Part shown: one piece after another, positions 11,866 to 22,036 of the stretch
Layout of the letters: every line of letters starts with the position of its first letter
How positions within the stretch are numbered: the first letter of the stretch is position 1
Assembly: GCA_029207755.1 (NCBI GenBank)
Contig: JARCOQ010000002.1
Coordinates: 112,145,745 to 112,209,744, forward strand
Direction of reading: 5' to 3'
DNA length: 64,000 nucleotides
Source of the DNA: Chamaea fasciata
Lineage: Eukaryota; Chordata; Aves; Passeriformes; Sylviidae
Translations under genes and position numbers: made by a program
Notes under the pieces: generated by a model
The model's database searches: none
The model's input: the letters and a program-made list of their open reading frames with translations, nothing else
What the model was told of the DNA's origin: nothing

Positions 11866-12018
11866 GTGAAGGTGGATCCTGCTGACAATCTCTGCCTGGA
11901 ACTTGGGGACTCCTATCAGTGAATCCTTGGTTGCATTGGCAGGAGTAAGTGGCTTCTTCAGTGATGCAAGCAGCATTTTGGTCACAGTCGTTTAAACCTG
12001 GCTCACAGCTATTCCTTG
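11866..12018 (-). CDS. Gene A exon 6: EGF-like domain
   Basis: A 153-nt exon, phase 1 at both ends, with an EGF-like module. Six cysteines occur in the order C-x6-C-x5-C-x8-C-x-C-x15-C, starting at SCEPGLNDCDQNAACITEEA and running through YSCQCNQGF to GRDC. The D/N-rich start and the Y/F before C4 fit the family, with an extended final loop. The donor is GTAACT after the last P-S codons. EGF next to SEA is usual in membrane mucins and in UMODL1. Confidence 0.85.
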
Positions 12019-12192
12019 CTACAGTGGAGTTAAACAAAACAGAAAAAGAACAAAGGTTTAAGTCAGTATTGGGCAAAGGGATAAACCAAGTACCATTTGC
12101 CTTTCCCCACCCAAATCCCGTTTCACCAGATGTTACCATCAGTGAAAAATACACACTACTGCTTAAACTCATGGTGATGAACAAATTCATAC

Positions 12193-12412
12193 CTTCTACA
12201 AAAGTCTTTTGATTATCAATGTTAAACACTGTGCTCCTGTTAAGGGCCTCTGTAAAAGCGTCTGAAATCTCTGATTTTGTTATATTTTGTCCAATATCCG
12301 ACACAATGTCATAGCGTATAATCACACTGCCATTCTCGATGCTATGAATTACAATACGTAGTTTTGTTCTATTTTTTAAATCTTGTATCTTCTGTGGCAG
12401 ATGTTTTGTTAT
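12193..12412 (-). CDS. Gene A exon 5: first SEA domain, C-terminal half
   Basis: A 220-nt exon, phase 0 to phase 1, which completes the SEA domain begun in exon 4. It includes IVIHSIENGSVIIRYDIV. The N-G-S-V-I-I core sits where MUC1-type SEA domains cut themselves between Gly and Ser, so autoproteolysis is possible. The following ISDAFTEALNRSTVFNID is the second helix region and resembles the matching UMODL1 segment (TTFCEALEHSSCLTID). Confidence 0.87.
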
Positions 12413-12723
12413 CTGCAAGGTAAAAGGTTTGAGTTAGTATCTATTTTTCTTCTTTAACATATGGCAATATGCTAGCCATAATTCAGTTAAAAGCAGCTGT
12501 CATAGTGGGAGAATATGTATAGCTTCCAGACAGAATTTCATTTAAATCAGGGCCTCAGAGGACAACAATATAAATGAAAAATGACTTCTGCTTCATGTCT
12601 AACCATCACATAATCTTTTCCACCCACATTTAAGATATTCACACCCAGATGCTCATGGTTATTTACACTAGGAAAAGCTCAACGGAAAATAAAATTTTAG
12701 TTTAGAATTTCTAAGCAAAATAC

Positions 12724-12836
12724 CTCCATAATGAATTTCTTTTCTAACTCCTTAAATTCTGTGCTTGATTTGTTCTCATATTCAGGCTTGAAAACTTCAT
12801 TCTTAATCCTAGTGGTTCCCCTGTAGACTTCAGCAG
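12724..12836 (-). CDS. Gene A exon 4: first SEA domain, N-terminal half
   Basis: A 113-nt exon, phase 1 to phase 0. It codes for a charged segment with FKPEYENKSSTEFKELEKKF, the classic opening of a SEA domain (first strand, then helix 1). Its length and phases equal those of the UMODL1 SEA exon at 61203-61315 in this window, and the residue pattern is similar. The SEA fold continues in exon 5. Confidence 0.85.
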
Positions 12837-13203
12837 CTGTGGACATATGAAAGAATACCCAGACAAAATGAAGTTATTTAAAAATGGTTTCTCAGCTAAG
12901 TAAGACTTGGGAATTAAAGTGCATGGAGCTGGGAGAGGCTTGAGAACACTGAACCACTGTGGTTCTAGCTGAGTAAAGTTTTGAATTTGTCAGGAGAACC
13001 AAGTGAAGCTCTGGATCTTAGCCCCATGAAAAATTTGCAGTCTGACTTTAAATTTCTCTAAGTTTGGCCTCCTTTTGCCTATTCATTTCAATATGTAGCT
13101 TATTCATGTCCAGGTAGGTGCTCAGTGTAAAAGGGCTTCATGATCAGGCCATGAATGTGTTAGTTTGCTAACAGGAAAAGAATAAAAAGTCCAGAGGAAA
13201 TAC

Positions 13204-13458
13204 CTGTCTGAACTGTCAAGGAGGTACTGACATTCTTAGAGCAAGTTGAAACATTCACGGATATTTGGTACTGACGACCAGAAAGCAGATTTTCAAATGA
13301 AGTGCTTGTTTCATTTAGGGTTTTCTCCTCCATCTCTCCCGATTTTCCCAGCAGTCTCACTGTGTAAGGGCTGTCTCCTGTGCCACCTTGAGGTTTCCAG
13401 CTGAACTGTATCACTGTGCTGGTCACGTTCTGCAGCTGGATGGACAAAGTGATAGGAG
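13204..13458 (-). CDS. Gene A exon 3: first fibronectin type III domain
   Basis: This 255-nt exon, phase 1 at both ends, holds one complete FN3 domain of 85 residues. It shows the family pattern: ITLSIQLQNVTSTVIQFSW, with the conserved Trp in strand B, then a central Y (PYTVRL), then the SFENLLSGRQYQISV loop and strand with its conserved Tyr. It ends in SLTVQT. Several N-glycosylation sequons are present. FN3 domains act as spacers or ligand-binding modules in surface receptors; here the domain joins the mucin stalk to the first SEA. Confidence 0.88.
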
Positions 13459-13594
13459 CTGGAAAGCAGGAAAGGAAATCCTTGTGAAGCACGTAGTTAT
13501 AGTCTGTGTGTCTTTAAGGAACAAAGTATTAATGGGAAACTGACAGCCTAGGGAAATACTGAAGTATCTGGAATATTTCTATAAAGATATGAAA

Positions 13595-14560
13595 CAGAAT
13601 CGTATCACAAAATCACAGAATTGATTGGAAGGGACCTTAAAAATCATCTGGGCATGGGCAGGGACACCCTCCACTATCCCAGGGGGCTCCAAACCCTGTC
13701 CAACCTGGCCTTGAACACTTCCAGGGATGGGGCAGCCACAGCTTCTCTGGTCAGCCTGTGCCAGGGCCCCACAACCCTCACAGGGAAGAAATTCTTCCTA
13801 TTATTTACTCTAGCCCTACCCAATTTCAGTTAAAAGCTGCTTGTCCTGTCACTACGTGCCCCTGCACAAAGTCCCTCTCTTAGGTCCCCTCTAGGTACTG
13901 GAAGGGGTTCTATGTGCCCAGAGCCTCCTCCAGGCTGAACAGCCCCAACTTTTTCAGGCTGTCTCCATTGCAGAGGTGTCCCAGCCCTCTGAGCATCTTT
14001 GTGGCCTCCTCTGGACCTCCTCCACTTCTTTCTCATGTTGGGGATCCCAGGGTTGGCGGCAGCTCTGCAGGTGGGATCTCACCTGGGCAGGGCAGAGGGG
14101 CAGAATCCCCCCTCCCCTGCTGCCCACGGTGTTTTGGATGCAGCCCAGGACATTTTTGGCTTTTTGGGCTGTGGGGGCAGCTGGCTAAGTCACGCCCAGC
14201 TTTTCATCCACCAGCACCCCCAAGCCTTTCTCCTCAGAGCTGCTCTCAGTCTGTTCATGCCCAGCCTGTGTCTGTTTGTGCTTGGCACTGCCCTGACCCA
14301 CGTGCAGATGTCGCACTTGGCCTCCATGAAGTTCACAGGGAGCCACCTCTGGAGCCTGTCCAGGTTCCTCTGGATGCCATCCCTTCCCTCCACAGTGTCA
14401 GCTGCACCACACAGTGTGGTGTCAGCAGCAAATTTGCTGGGGGTGCCCTCAATCCTGCTGTCAGTGTCACCCACAAGGACATTAAACAGTCTCAGGAGTG
14501 ACCGCTGAGGAGCCACTCGTCACTGGGCTGTCCTCGGCCATTGAGCCACTGTCAAAAATC
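13595..14560 (-). mobile_element. CR1 LINE 3' fragment with reverse-transcriptase remnant
   Basis: The low-coordinate end carries the CR1 terminal motif (AATCACAGAATTGATTGGAAGGGACC read on plus), so the element points to the minus strand. At 14516-14190 the minus strand keeps a recognisable end of the CR1 reverse transcriptase: VLVGDTDSRIEGTPSKFAAD followed by TTLCGAAD. It lies in the intron between gene A exons 2 and 3. It is the longest CR1 in the window. The plus-strand open frames here are shadows. Confidence 0.88.
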
Positions 14561-14927
14561 AAGTTGTACCTTACTCTGTGTGTGTCCGTATCTCCCACTG
14601 CATTCCATGAACACTGTGATTCCAGATCAGGGAAGGATTAACCCCTTGGACTAATGGATCTCGAAGAATACCATGGTGCACTAAAAATGGAAGTCATGCT
14701 GCCTTTGTTTGTTGGGTGCAGAGTACAAGAAGGCTGCATTCTCCCCTTTTCCATCTTTGCTTTATTTTTTTATCCATTGAAAAATGATGAGAGGTTCATT
14801 ACTGCATATTCTTTGAATATGGGCAGATAGCCCTTTGGCAAAAAATTAAAGACACACTAGAAAAGAATTAGTATTGAAACAAATAAGAATCGAGCTAGCA
14901 AAAAAAAAAAAATCAACTGTATTCTCC

Positions 14928-14990
14928 CAATCAACAAAACCAATAAAAACCAATAAAACCCAACAAAAACCAATAAAACCCAATAAAACT
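14928..14990. repeat. (CCAATAAAA)-like minisatellite
   Basis: About six imperfect 9-11-base units (CCAATAAAAA / CCAATAAAAC / CCAACAAAAA) occur in the intron between gene A exons 2 and 3. The minus-strand Trp/Phe-rich frame here is a by-product of the repeat. Confidence 0.8.
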
Positions 14991-15281
14991 TCCCATTGAT
15001 ATAACTTGGCCTATGCAGTATAAATACATAGCATATTACCCATGTGGCACTGCCTAACACAAGGTGTGTCATTTCAAAAACAATTCCAGACAGGAACTGC
15101 AGCTTTTCAGAAAATAGCTAGAAGCAGGGATTTGTATTCCTGGATTAAAATCCCAGCTTAAAAAGGGACATTGTAAAAAGCTCGAATTCCAACCAAAAGT
15201 AACAATAATGAAAGAAAATTGTCCTCAACCCTTCCAGAAATAGAGGGAAATAAATTTAGTATCATGTGTTAAAATACTCAC

Positions 15282-16520
15282 AGCAAGTTCCAGTAAAAGG
15301 GAGATCAACAGATGTTGATTTACTAAGGCTCGTCGTGGATGGGGTTGCCAAGGATGTGGAAGGGAGGGAATGGGAGGTGCTGGCAGTGGGCTCAGGTGTC
15401 CTGATCTCCTGGTTCGTGGTGGAACTCTCCCCTTCTCCAGGAGGGATGGTGGCAGAGCTGCCTGCAGAGGCTGTGGAAGGCAAGGGGCTCCCCGTGGGAG
15501 GTGAGGTGGCCGTCACCTCTGTCACCTCGTCCAGGGGCTGTCCCTGTGTGAGGGTGTGTCGGGGTTCTGGTGTCTCCGTGCTGCTGCCTGCTGTGGATGA
15601 ACGGCTGGAGGCAGTGGTGTGTGAGGCAGGAGAGGTGATGGAGGCAGAAGGCACTGGATGAGTGCTGGCTGTGCCGGGAGCCGGGCTGGGTGTCACCTCC
15701 TCTGCTATCACAGTGTCTGCCTCCACGCCTGTGACACCAGCAGTGGAGAACAGGAGTGCTGTGGGTGGGTGGGATGTGGTGGCCAAGGATGTCCCAGTGG
15801 TGCTGCTGCTCTGCTGGGGAGCCACAGCTGGGGAGCCCATGGAAGAGGTGCCAGAGGTGGAAGGCACTGGGCTGGTGCTGGGTGTGAGGGGAGCTGGGCT
15901 GCTCATGGTGGGCTCTACTCCCAACTCAATTCCTGTGATGCCAGCAGTGGAGGAGGGAGAGGAGAACACCAGTGCTGTGGGTGGGTGGGATGTGGTGGCC
16001 AAAAACATCTCAGTGATGCTGCTGGTGCTGCTCTGCTGTGGGCTGGGAGTCACAGCTGGGGAGCCCCCGGGAGAGGAGGAGGACGATGACGAGGACGATG
16101 AGGAGAAGGAGGACGAGGATGAGGAGAAGGAGGGCAAGGATGAGGAGTGCCTCGTTGTGGCTGAGCTGAGAGGTGGGGAGGATGCAGTGCCACTCTCTGT
16201 GCCCGTGCTGGGGGCAGTGGTGCCAGTTCCTGATGTTGGGAATGCTGCACTGCTCTCAGCAGACATCCCCAATGCGCTCCCTTCCCTCCTGGTTGTTGTG
16301 GGTGTAGTGCCCATCCTCTCTTCTCCATCTACCATCCTCATCATGGGGGGGGACGGCGAGGTTGTGCCCAGGAGGGCATTGTTAGTTTGGGTGTTGGGCT
16401 CTGGCACAGAAGCATTTGAGCTGTTTGCAGCTGGGCCAGGGCTGGTGTCCGTGTTTGTGCTCCTGGAGACATTGACGTGGCTCCCAGCAGTGGCAGTCGT
16501 CGTGTTTCCTCCCTCCAATG
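15282..16520 (-). CDS. Gene A exon 2: large Ser/Thr/Pro mucin exon
   Basis: This 1,239-nt exon codes for 413 residues and is phase 1 at both ends (acceptor TAACAG, donor GTGAGT). Ser, Thr, Pro and Ala dominate, with almost no aromatic residues and a single Cys at the very end. That composition marks a densely O-glycosylated extended stalk. N-linked sequons (NTT, NVS, NSS, NAS) cluster near the start. It contains a poly-Ser stretch encoded by the GAGGA-rich tract at 16078-16145. It also contains two imperfect copies of a roughly 70-residue unit, each carrying TTSHPPTAL. The low-complexity sequence evolves fast, so homology searches alone would be weak here. Confidence 0.85.
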
Positions 16521-16894
16521 CTGTTACAGTACCTGTCAGAATTTCAGAAATGGGGATTATGAATTGCTGCCCTGTAATTCTGTGAAGTACTTTAATAGTC
16601 TACCAAGTGTGACTTTGTTCCTGTGCAAAAAAATCACTTAATGCTCTCATCTTTCACTTAATGTTTCATATTCTTTCCATTCCTCAACTGCCATGAAATT
16701 TCTGTTACTTCCTTTTCCATTTGCATAAATTTGAGGAGATCTTACAAATTTCCTGGTAATGTTTTTTTTCTGTATAAATGTAGAGATTTATATAACCTTT
16801 CTATTCCTAGCCTACTTTTTTTTTTTTCAATTTTCTATGTACTTTTCTTTTTGTAAATATTATTTCATTTAAAGAAAGGAAGTGGTATAGTGGC

Positions 16895-16978
16895 AGACTC
16901 ATCAGTGTTAGATTTCAGGTTGGACTCGATCCTAAAGGTCTTTCCATCCTTAATGATTCTATGATCCTATGATTGTTC
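16895..16978 (+). mobile_element. CR1 3' end fragment
   Basis: A short CR1 tail, TTTCAGGTTGGACTCGATCC..., ends in ATGATTCTATGATCCTATGA, the usual CR1 terminal repeat. It lies in intron 1 of gene A. Confidence 0.75.
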
Positions 16979-18354
16979 TAAAATAAAATTTCTAGATAAT
17001 TCACAGCAAAACTAAAAATTAGTGGAATGCATTTTCCAGCATAATTTTCTCCTTATCTCCTTACCTCTCCTTACCTGTTTGTGTACATTTGATTGCTTCA
17101 ATTTCTTTATTTTGCAAGGCATTTATTGTTTTTGTAATTACTTTCTGTCAGGCAGGAGAGAACAATTTTTCTGAGGATATTTGTTGATGTTCTAAATTAT
17201 ATTAATCCTGGGTTAAAATTCATTGCCTTCCTATGTTTACCTCTATTTTTAACTACAAATAAATTGCAACTCCTGTAGTTTGCAAGTGTGAGGGTGACAA
17301 CATTTCTTTTAAACAAAGTTTATTTAAAAGGAAAATTAAACCCTTTTTCCATTGTGATTAAATATTAAGGCTAATTTGGGCTTACTTAATTTACTTGATC
17401 TGGTAATTCAACATTGATTTTAAAGAGTGGCTTTGTTCCCGTTAAAAACCCAGACACATCCTTCTGCCTTATTGCAATTTTACTCCTTAGCAACACTTAA
17501 TTATTATCTTGGATCTTTGGGTTTGGCTGAATGCAACTTAGAGGATTCTCAGGCAGGGTGTACTGGAGCACCTCTATCAAATTTTCAAGAATCACATTAA
17601 TTAACTGCTTTTGACTCTAATCACCTGTAAAAGGAAGGTGGTGTTTTCATATTGTTCGATGTCTATATAGAAACTTGTAATGTAACAAAACATATTTTTC
17701 AAGATTCTTCCTACAGACTGGTATCTTCTTTTACACCCAAATACAGTTTGAATTGTAAGGTCCTGTGCTTGTATTTCTCAGATTTTTAACAGTAGGCATT
17801 GATCAGTCAAGAAACTTGTGTTCATCTGCACTGAATGACATGAAACCAGGCATTAAGAATAAAATAATGCAGCCCTCTAAATTTCTAGATTTTTTTTTTA
17901 AATCTCTTGCAGTGCAGTGAGAACACAGCACAGTTAATACATCCTAATCCATGTTTTTTAATGTGTATTTTCCTAAAGAGTCTTTCAGAGGAGAAAAATA
18001 GGCAAAATGCATCTTTCATAACTAAGCTTGGGGGTAAAAAAGCCATAAAATCTGGTCAGACACTGCATGTTTGATCTTTTAGGTGAGTTTCCTGAATACT
18101 TTGCTCTCATTCTTTTACCTACTTACAGCTTTATATCCCTACTAAAATATCTGCTGAAATCCAATGCTAAATGAATAAATTAAAAAAATAAACCCCACAA
18201 TCCTGTAAATATTACATGTTATTGGTTTTTATATCTATTTTTAGCAGCCCCCCTTCCCTTATTATTGCTTTTAAATGTTTCTCAAGGACATCCTCTTAAT
18301 GTATAGCGACAATAAATAAAAATAAATAAACAATCAAGTACATTTTTTACTTAC

Positions 18355-18403
18355 AGAGGGAAAGAGAGAGGATGAAAAGCCAGAGGCAATTCCGAGTGCC
18401 CAT
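18355..18403 (-). CDS. Gene A exon 1: start codon and signal peptide
   Basis: The start codon sits in a strong context (A at -3, G at +4). It opens MGTRNCLWLFILSLSL, a short basic/polar start followed by a hydrophobic core, as expected for a signal peptide that sends the protein to the ER. The exon ends after one base of the next codon at a good donor, GTAAGT. It joins in frame to the mucin exon 1.8 kb downstream, which continues S-L-E-G-G. Cleavage is probably near this junction. Confidence 0.75.
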
Positions 18404-18472
18404 GTTGAGTCTTCCCCTCCTTGCAGTGCTCGTCCTGTGCCTGAGAGTGACATTTTGAATGGAACACTTCGG

Positions 18473-18489
18473 TAATTTAAACAGGGGCG
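18473..18489 (-). promoter_or_regulatory. Possible gene A core promoter (TTTAAATTA and GC box)
   Basis: Reading the minus strand, a GC box (CGCCCC, 18489-18484) is followed by TTTAAATTA (18481-18473), about 70 bases before the start codon at 18403. This spacing would give a 5' UTR of roughly 40 bases. The assignment is by position and motif only. An upstream ATG near 18453 lies in another frame. Confidence 0.3.
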
Positions 18490-20192
18490 AGGCTGCGACT
18501 GTTACGTCCCAGCCCCTGCAAGTCCCTCACGCACATTGGGATCGCGGCCAAGGCAACGAAACATCTCACACCTGACCTGTTCTGTAATAAATTCCAACGT
18601 TTTCTGTTGAAGCATGCTTGCCTTTCCTTCATGGAGCCAGGTCTGAGTGTGATCCAAAGGTGAGCCAAAGACAGGAGGGTTTAGTGAGCAGTCCAGCACA
18701 TCTGAACACCCTTTTGGTCAGGGTGTTCAATAAGTAAAATATTCCAACAGCCTTGGTGTGGGCAATGCATGACTAGGATCCAGAACTGAGGAGCCTTGGG
18801 TCCAAAAGTCTTGCCTTAATCCATAGATCCGCCTTTTTTCCCCTCCATATTTTCCTGTATTATTAATTATTTAGGAGAAAATGTTTAAATATTCAGGTCT
18901 AACTTGCACGTTCATTGTACTAGAACAACAAATTGCTAGAAATGCACCAAACAGGTACCAGCCATTGGTTCTGCAGGACTGTGAAGAGACTGGAGTGGTT
19001 GTAAGTCTCCATTATTTCACTTCGTTGAAGCAGATGGAAAATACTGGATGACCAGGCTTGTTCTTAGCTGAGTTTATCCCCATTTTCTTTAGCAGGTAAA
19101 CTCGTCCTAACTACAGGCAGCTGCCATGGACAGTCCCTGCTGGTCACCAAATCTGGGTCACAACTTTAACTCAATGATGTCAAACCTGCCTCTCTGCGTG
19201 CCTGGGGCTCATCAATGACTTAAACATTTACATTTTGTCATGTTTTTTAATACCCTACCCTGCCTGAGGTTTATACTGGTAAAAAAGTCTTCATTAAATC
19301 ACTTGCAGTGAGATTTTTTTTTTCCCAATCACACTATGTGAGAGGAATGCTTGAGTAGGGTGGGATGGAATGGAGTGGGGCAGAGCAAGGCCTGAAGAAG
19401 GAAGATCATTATTTACCTAATTCTTTCTCAAGTTTTTTATAGACCTGCAAGACTTGGCACCCCAGTACCTCCGTAAATCCCAGATTTTGCTTCATTGGTT
19501 TCATTTCAGTTTTTACTCTGACAGGGAAGTAAGACAAATATTCCTTGAAATGAGCTTAAGGCTATTGTTCTCTGGTGTGAGGCAGCAATTTCAGCTTTGT
19601 GCCTTGTTTGATGTAGAAACTCCTGACTCAGTCAGATCTTTTCTCAGCAACCACTTGTTTACAGATCTAACTGGAATTCTTAAAGAATAAATACAAGCTA
19701 TTTCCTCTTGCATAAATAATTGGAAATCATATTTTACTTCTGCTTAGGAGGTCAATATTGTCAGACCTCTCTCTCTTGGACTTCCATAAAACCAATCCCA
19801 GTGTCTAAATTCATGCTCTGGAGGTATAATTCCAAACTTAGGGTAGTTTTTGACCCTAAACCTCTTCCTTGACCTCTGCAGGTCCTACTCGTGTGCAAAT
19901 AACCTTTAATGAGCTTGCCAACTATGGAGAACAGGGTGGGAAATGCCACTCCCTACTTTCTTAACCGGGATTTTCTACGAAATGACAGCCATGGAAACTT
20001 GGCTGCAGAGTTTATTAAGTCAAATTCTTAGGATCTTAGAAGCACCACTGGTTTTTAGTGACATTTAACTTGTATGAAAGGAGAAGTCTTTTATGAACTA
20101 GAAGAAGAATCCAAGTTCAGATTTGGCAGCATAAGCCTGTTTTTACTGACATACAGCATATGACATATAGCATTTAAAAACTTCCAAATACA

Positions 20193-20231
20193 TTTCTTCT
20201 TTCCTTTTTTTTCTTTTTCTTTTTTTTTTCT

Positions 20232-20255
<24 letters not shown>
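20193..20255. repeat. Poly-T tract with C interruptions
   Basis: A pyrimidine-only run of TTTCTTTTTC type, about 60 bases long, ending in CCAGG. No retroposon body is recognised beside it. Confidence 0.85.
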
Positions 20256-20262
<7 letters not shown>

Positions 20263-21964
20263 ACAGATACAGCAGAGGGGCTGGATGTTGCATTAGAGCC
20301 TGTCAGTAGGGCTGAGGTTCAGATAAGCTCCTCTGTTAGGCAGCCTCAATTCCACAGTTTCTCTTCCTTCACCTTGACAATGCCCCAAAATCAAAGCAAC
20401 TTTTAAACCAGCTTGTCGTACACTTTACAGTAAAAGCTTGCTTTCTGGTAAACATAGAACAAGTTTTGCCACATGCCTTTCAGGTAAGAGACCTCCCAGT
20501 ATGAAACTGGTGACCTTTCTCAAATATTTTAAGTTCCTCGTGACTAATCTCACCAACCTATAAACTGAAGATTTAATGATCACTTAATTTTACATTTTTT
20601 TTTGAAAGATGCTGAGGGAACTCAGGTTTTGCCTACAGCTGGAAGGTGAAGGTACACGAGGAAATAATGAGATTAAAGGACACATAGTTCACTTGCAAAA
20701 AACCTTGTCATTCCTTTGGGGTGATCAAAGGACTTTGAAAAAAAAACTCTATTTAGATACTAATTTCCATCTGCTGAAAAACACCTTGTTAAAAGCCTGT
20801 GTTTGCCAAGGGTTTAACTTCTCTAAACAAACAAAAAAAGAAGGGTGAAGCTAAAAGAAATACAGAGGGCAGCCGATTTGGTGAAGGCAGTATCTTTTAT
20901 TAAATCAGAGAATACAACGTGGAGAAAAGCAAAATTCTTGTGGGCTTCTAAGCCCCCCCTCAGCCAACTTGAATTAGAAGCAGCAAGTGATGGGGAGAAA
21001 TGCTAGTGGCAGCTGAAAAATAAAGAACCCATTCTGAGCCACTCAGTTTTCTAATTTTCCCTCCTGACAGCCATCCCCAAACACTTCCAGACTCTCACTC
21101 GTCATTTTGTAAGTCAGAGATGGAATTGCTTGTGGAAATCACAATTTGGGGGAAGAGGATAATTCTGGTTTTAACTTCTTTTATCCTGCTGTAGAACCAA
21201 ACTCACATGTCCAAGAACTTCTAAAAATGTGTCAGTACTGTCAGTGAGGGTGGGCATTGGTCTGTGGATGTTAGGAATGAAGGGAAAATGGGGGTTTTAG
21301 GTAACAGAATTCCTGTACTTCCCACGTGTGCGTAAAAATGTCTGTAAGTTCACATAACTGTCATTGGTAAAATTCAAAATGTGTTTCATCATCTTAGAAT
21401 GACACAAAGTGGGTTCTGTAGCCAACCTGTTCCCACAAGGAAATGCTGGTGAATGAAACAGCCTCAGAAGCAGGATGGACCTGCACTGTCACAGAGTGTG
21501 GTCACAATACAGATTTCAGACATTCAAACCCTCCTGCCTTCTACAACCACTCAAGATTATTATTACTGTTGTCGTTGTTTTAATTTTATTTTTAATATTA
21601 TTATTATTAATATCGATGTCATAATTTTAATACTAGCTGTGAGTCAGTGACATTTCCAGCTGCCATTCTGCATTATTTACAACCACACTTGTCTTAGAAG
21701 TGCCCCACCGCTGAATTTTCCCTTCAATTCCTCAGTGTGTGATGGTGATTCCAGGGGGCTCAGCCCCCCTGAGCAATGCACAGCTCCATTATTCAGAGGA
21801 AACCACTGGGTTTGTGTCTGTGTCAGCCTAGTACATATTGACTCTGTCTCTTAGGTTTTTGTTTTATGTTTACCCTCTCATTAATCATAAATCACGAGAT
21901 TCTCCCATGTCTAATTACTGCTTCCAGAAAAGCTACTTTTGTAATTTCAGTGCTAGAGAGAAGG

Positions 21965-22036
21965 TGGGGGGGGGGGGGTTTGTTGGGGTTTTTTTTGAGT
22001 TTTTGTTTGTTTGTTTGTTTGTTTGTTTGTTTGTTT
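21965..22036. repeat. Poly-G run plus (GTTT)n array
   Basis: A run of about 13 G is followed by mixed G/T and then about eight TTTG units. The plus strand carries G and T almost only. A similar arrangement occurs at 63030-63088. Confidence 0.9.

Larger units (their letters stand above)
4028..18403 (-). other. Gene A: UMODL1-related transmembrane mucin, whole gene span
   Basis: Thirteen exons on the minus strand join with matching phases into one frame of about 1,227 codons. The order is signal peptide, Ser/Thr/Pro mucin exon, FN3, SEA, EGF, 18-residue mucin repeats, FN3, small Cys-rich exon, SEA, transmembrane segment, tail. Domain exons are bounded by phase-1 introns, the usual pattern for shuffled extracellular modules; each SEA is split by one phase-0 intron. 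Every internal intron has GT and AG ends. The design predicts a heavily O-glycosylated type I surface glycoprotein, possibly cleaved in its SEA domains and held together non-covalently as in MUC1. It lies downstream of UMODL1 on the same strand and resembles that gene's central part without EMI, WAP or ZP. I do not recognise a named gene. The last coding exon and polyadenylation site are not certain. Confidence 0.85.

Noticed and set aside
13914..14508. Plus-strand frames of 195 and 169 codons
   Set aside because: They lie in a minus-strand CR1 LINE and are shadows of its reverse-transcriptase end and 3' UTR.
15662..16585. 307-codon plus-strand frame with an acidic run
   Set aside because: Antisense of the minus-strand mucin exon 2; the acidic run is the complement of poly-Ser codons. 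There is no independent support.
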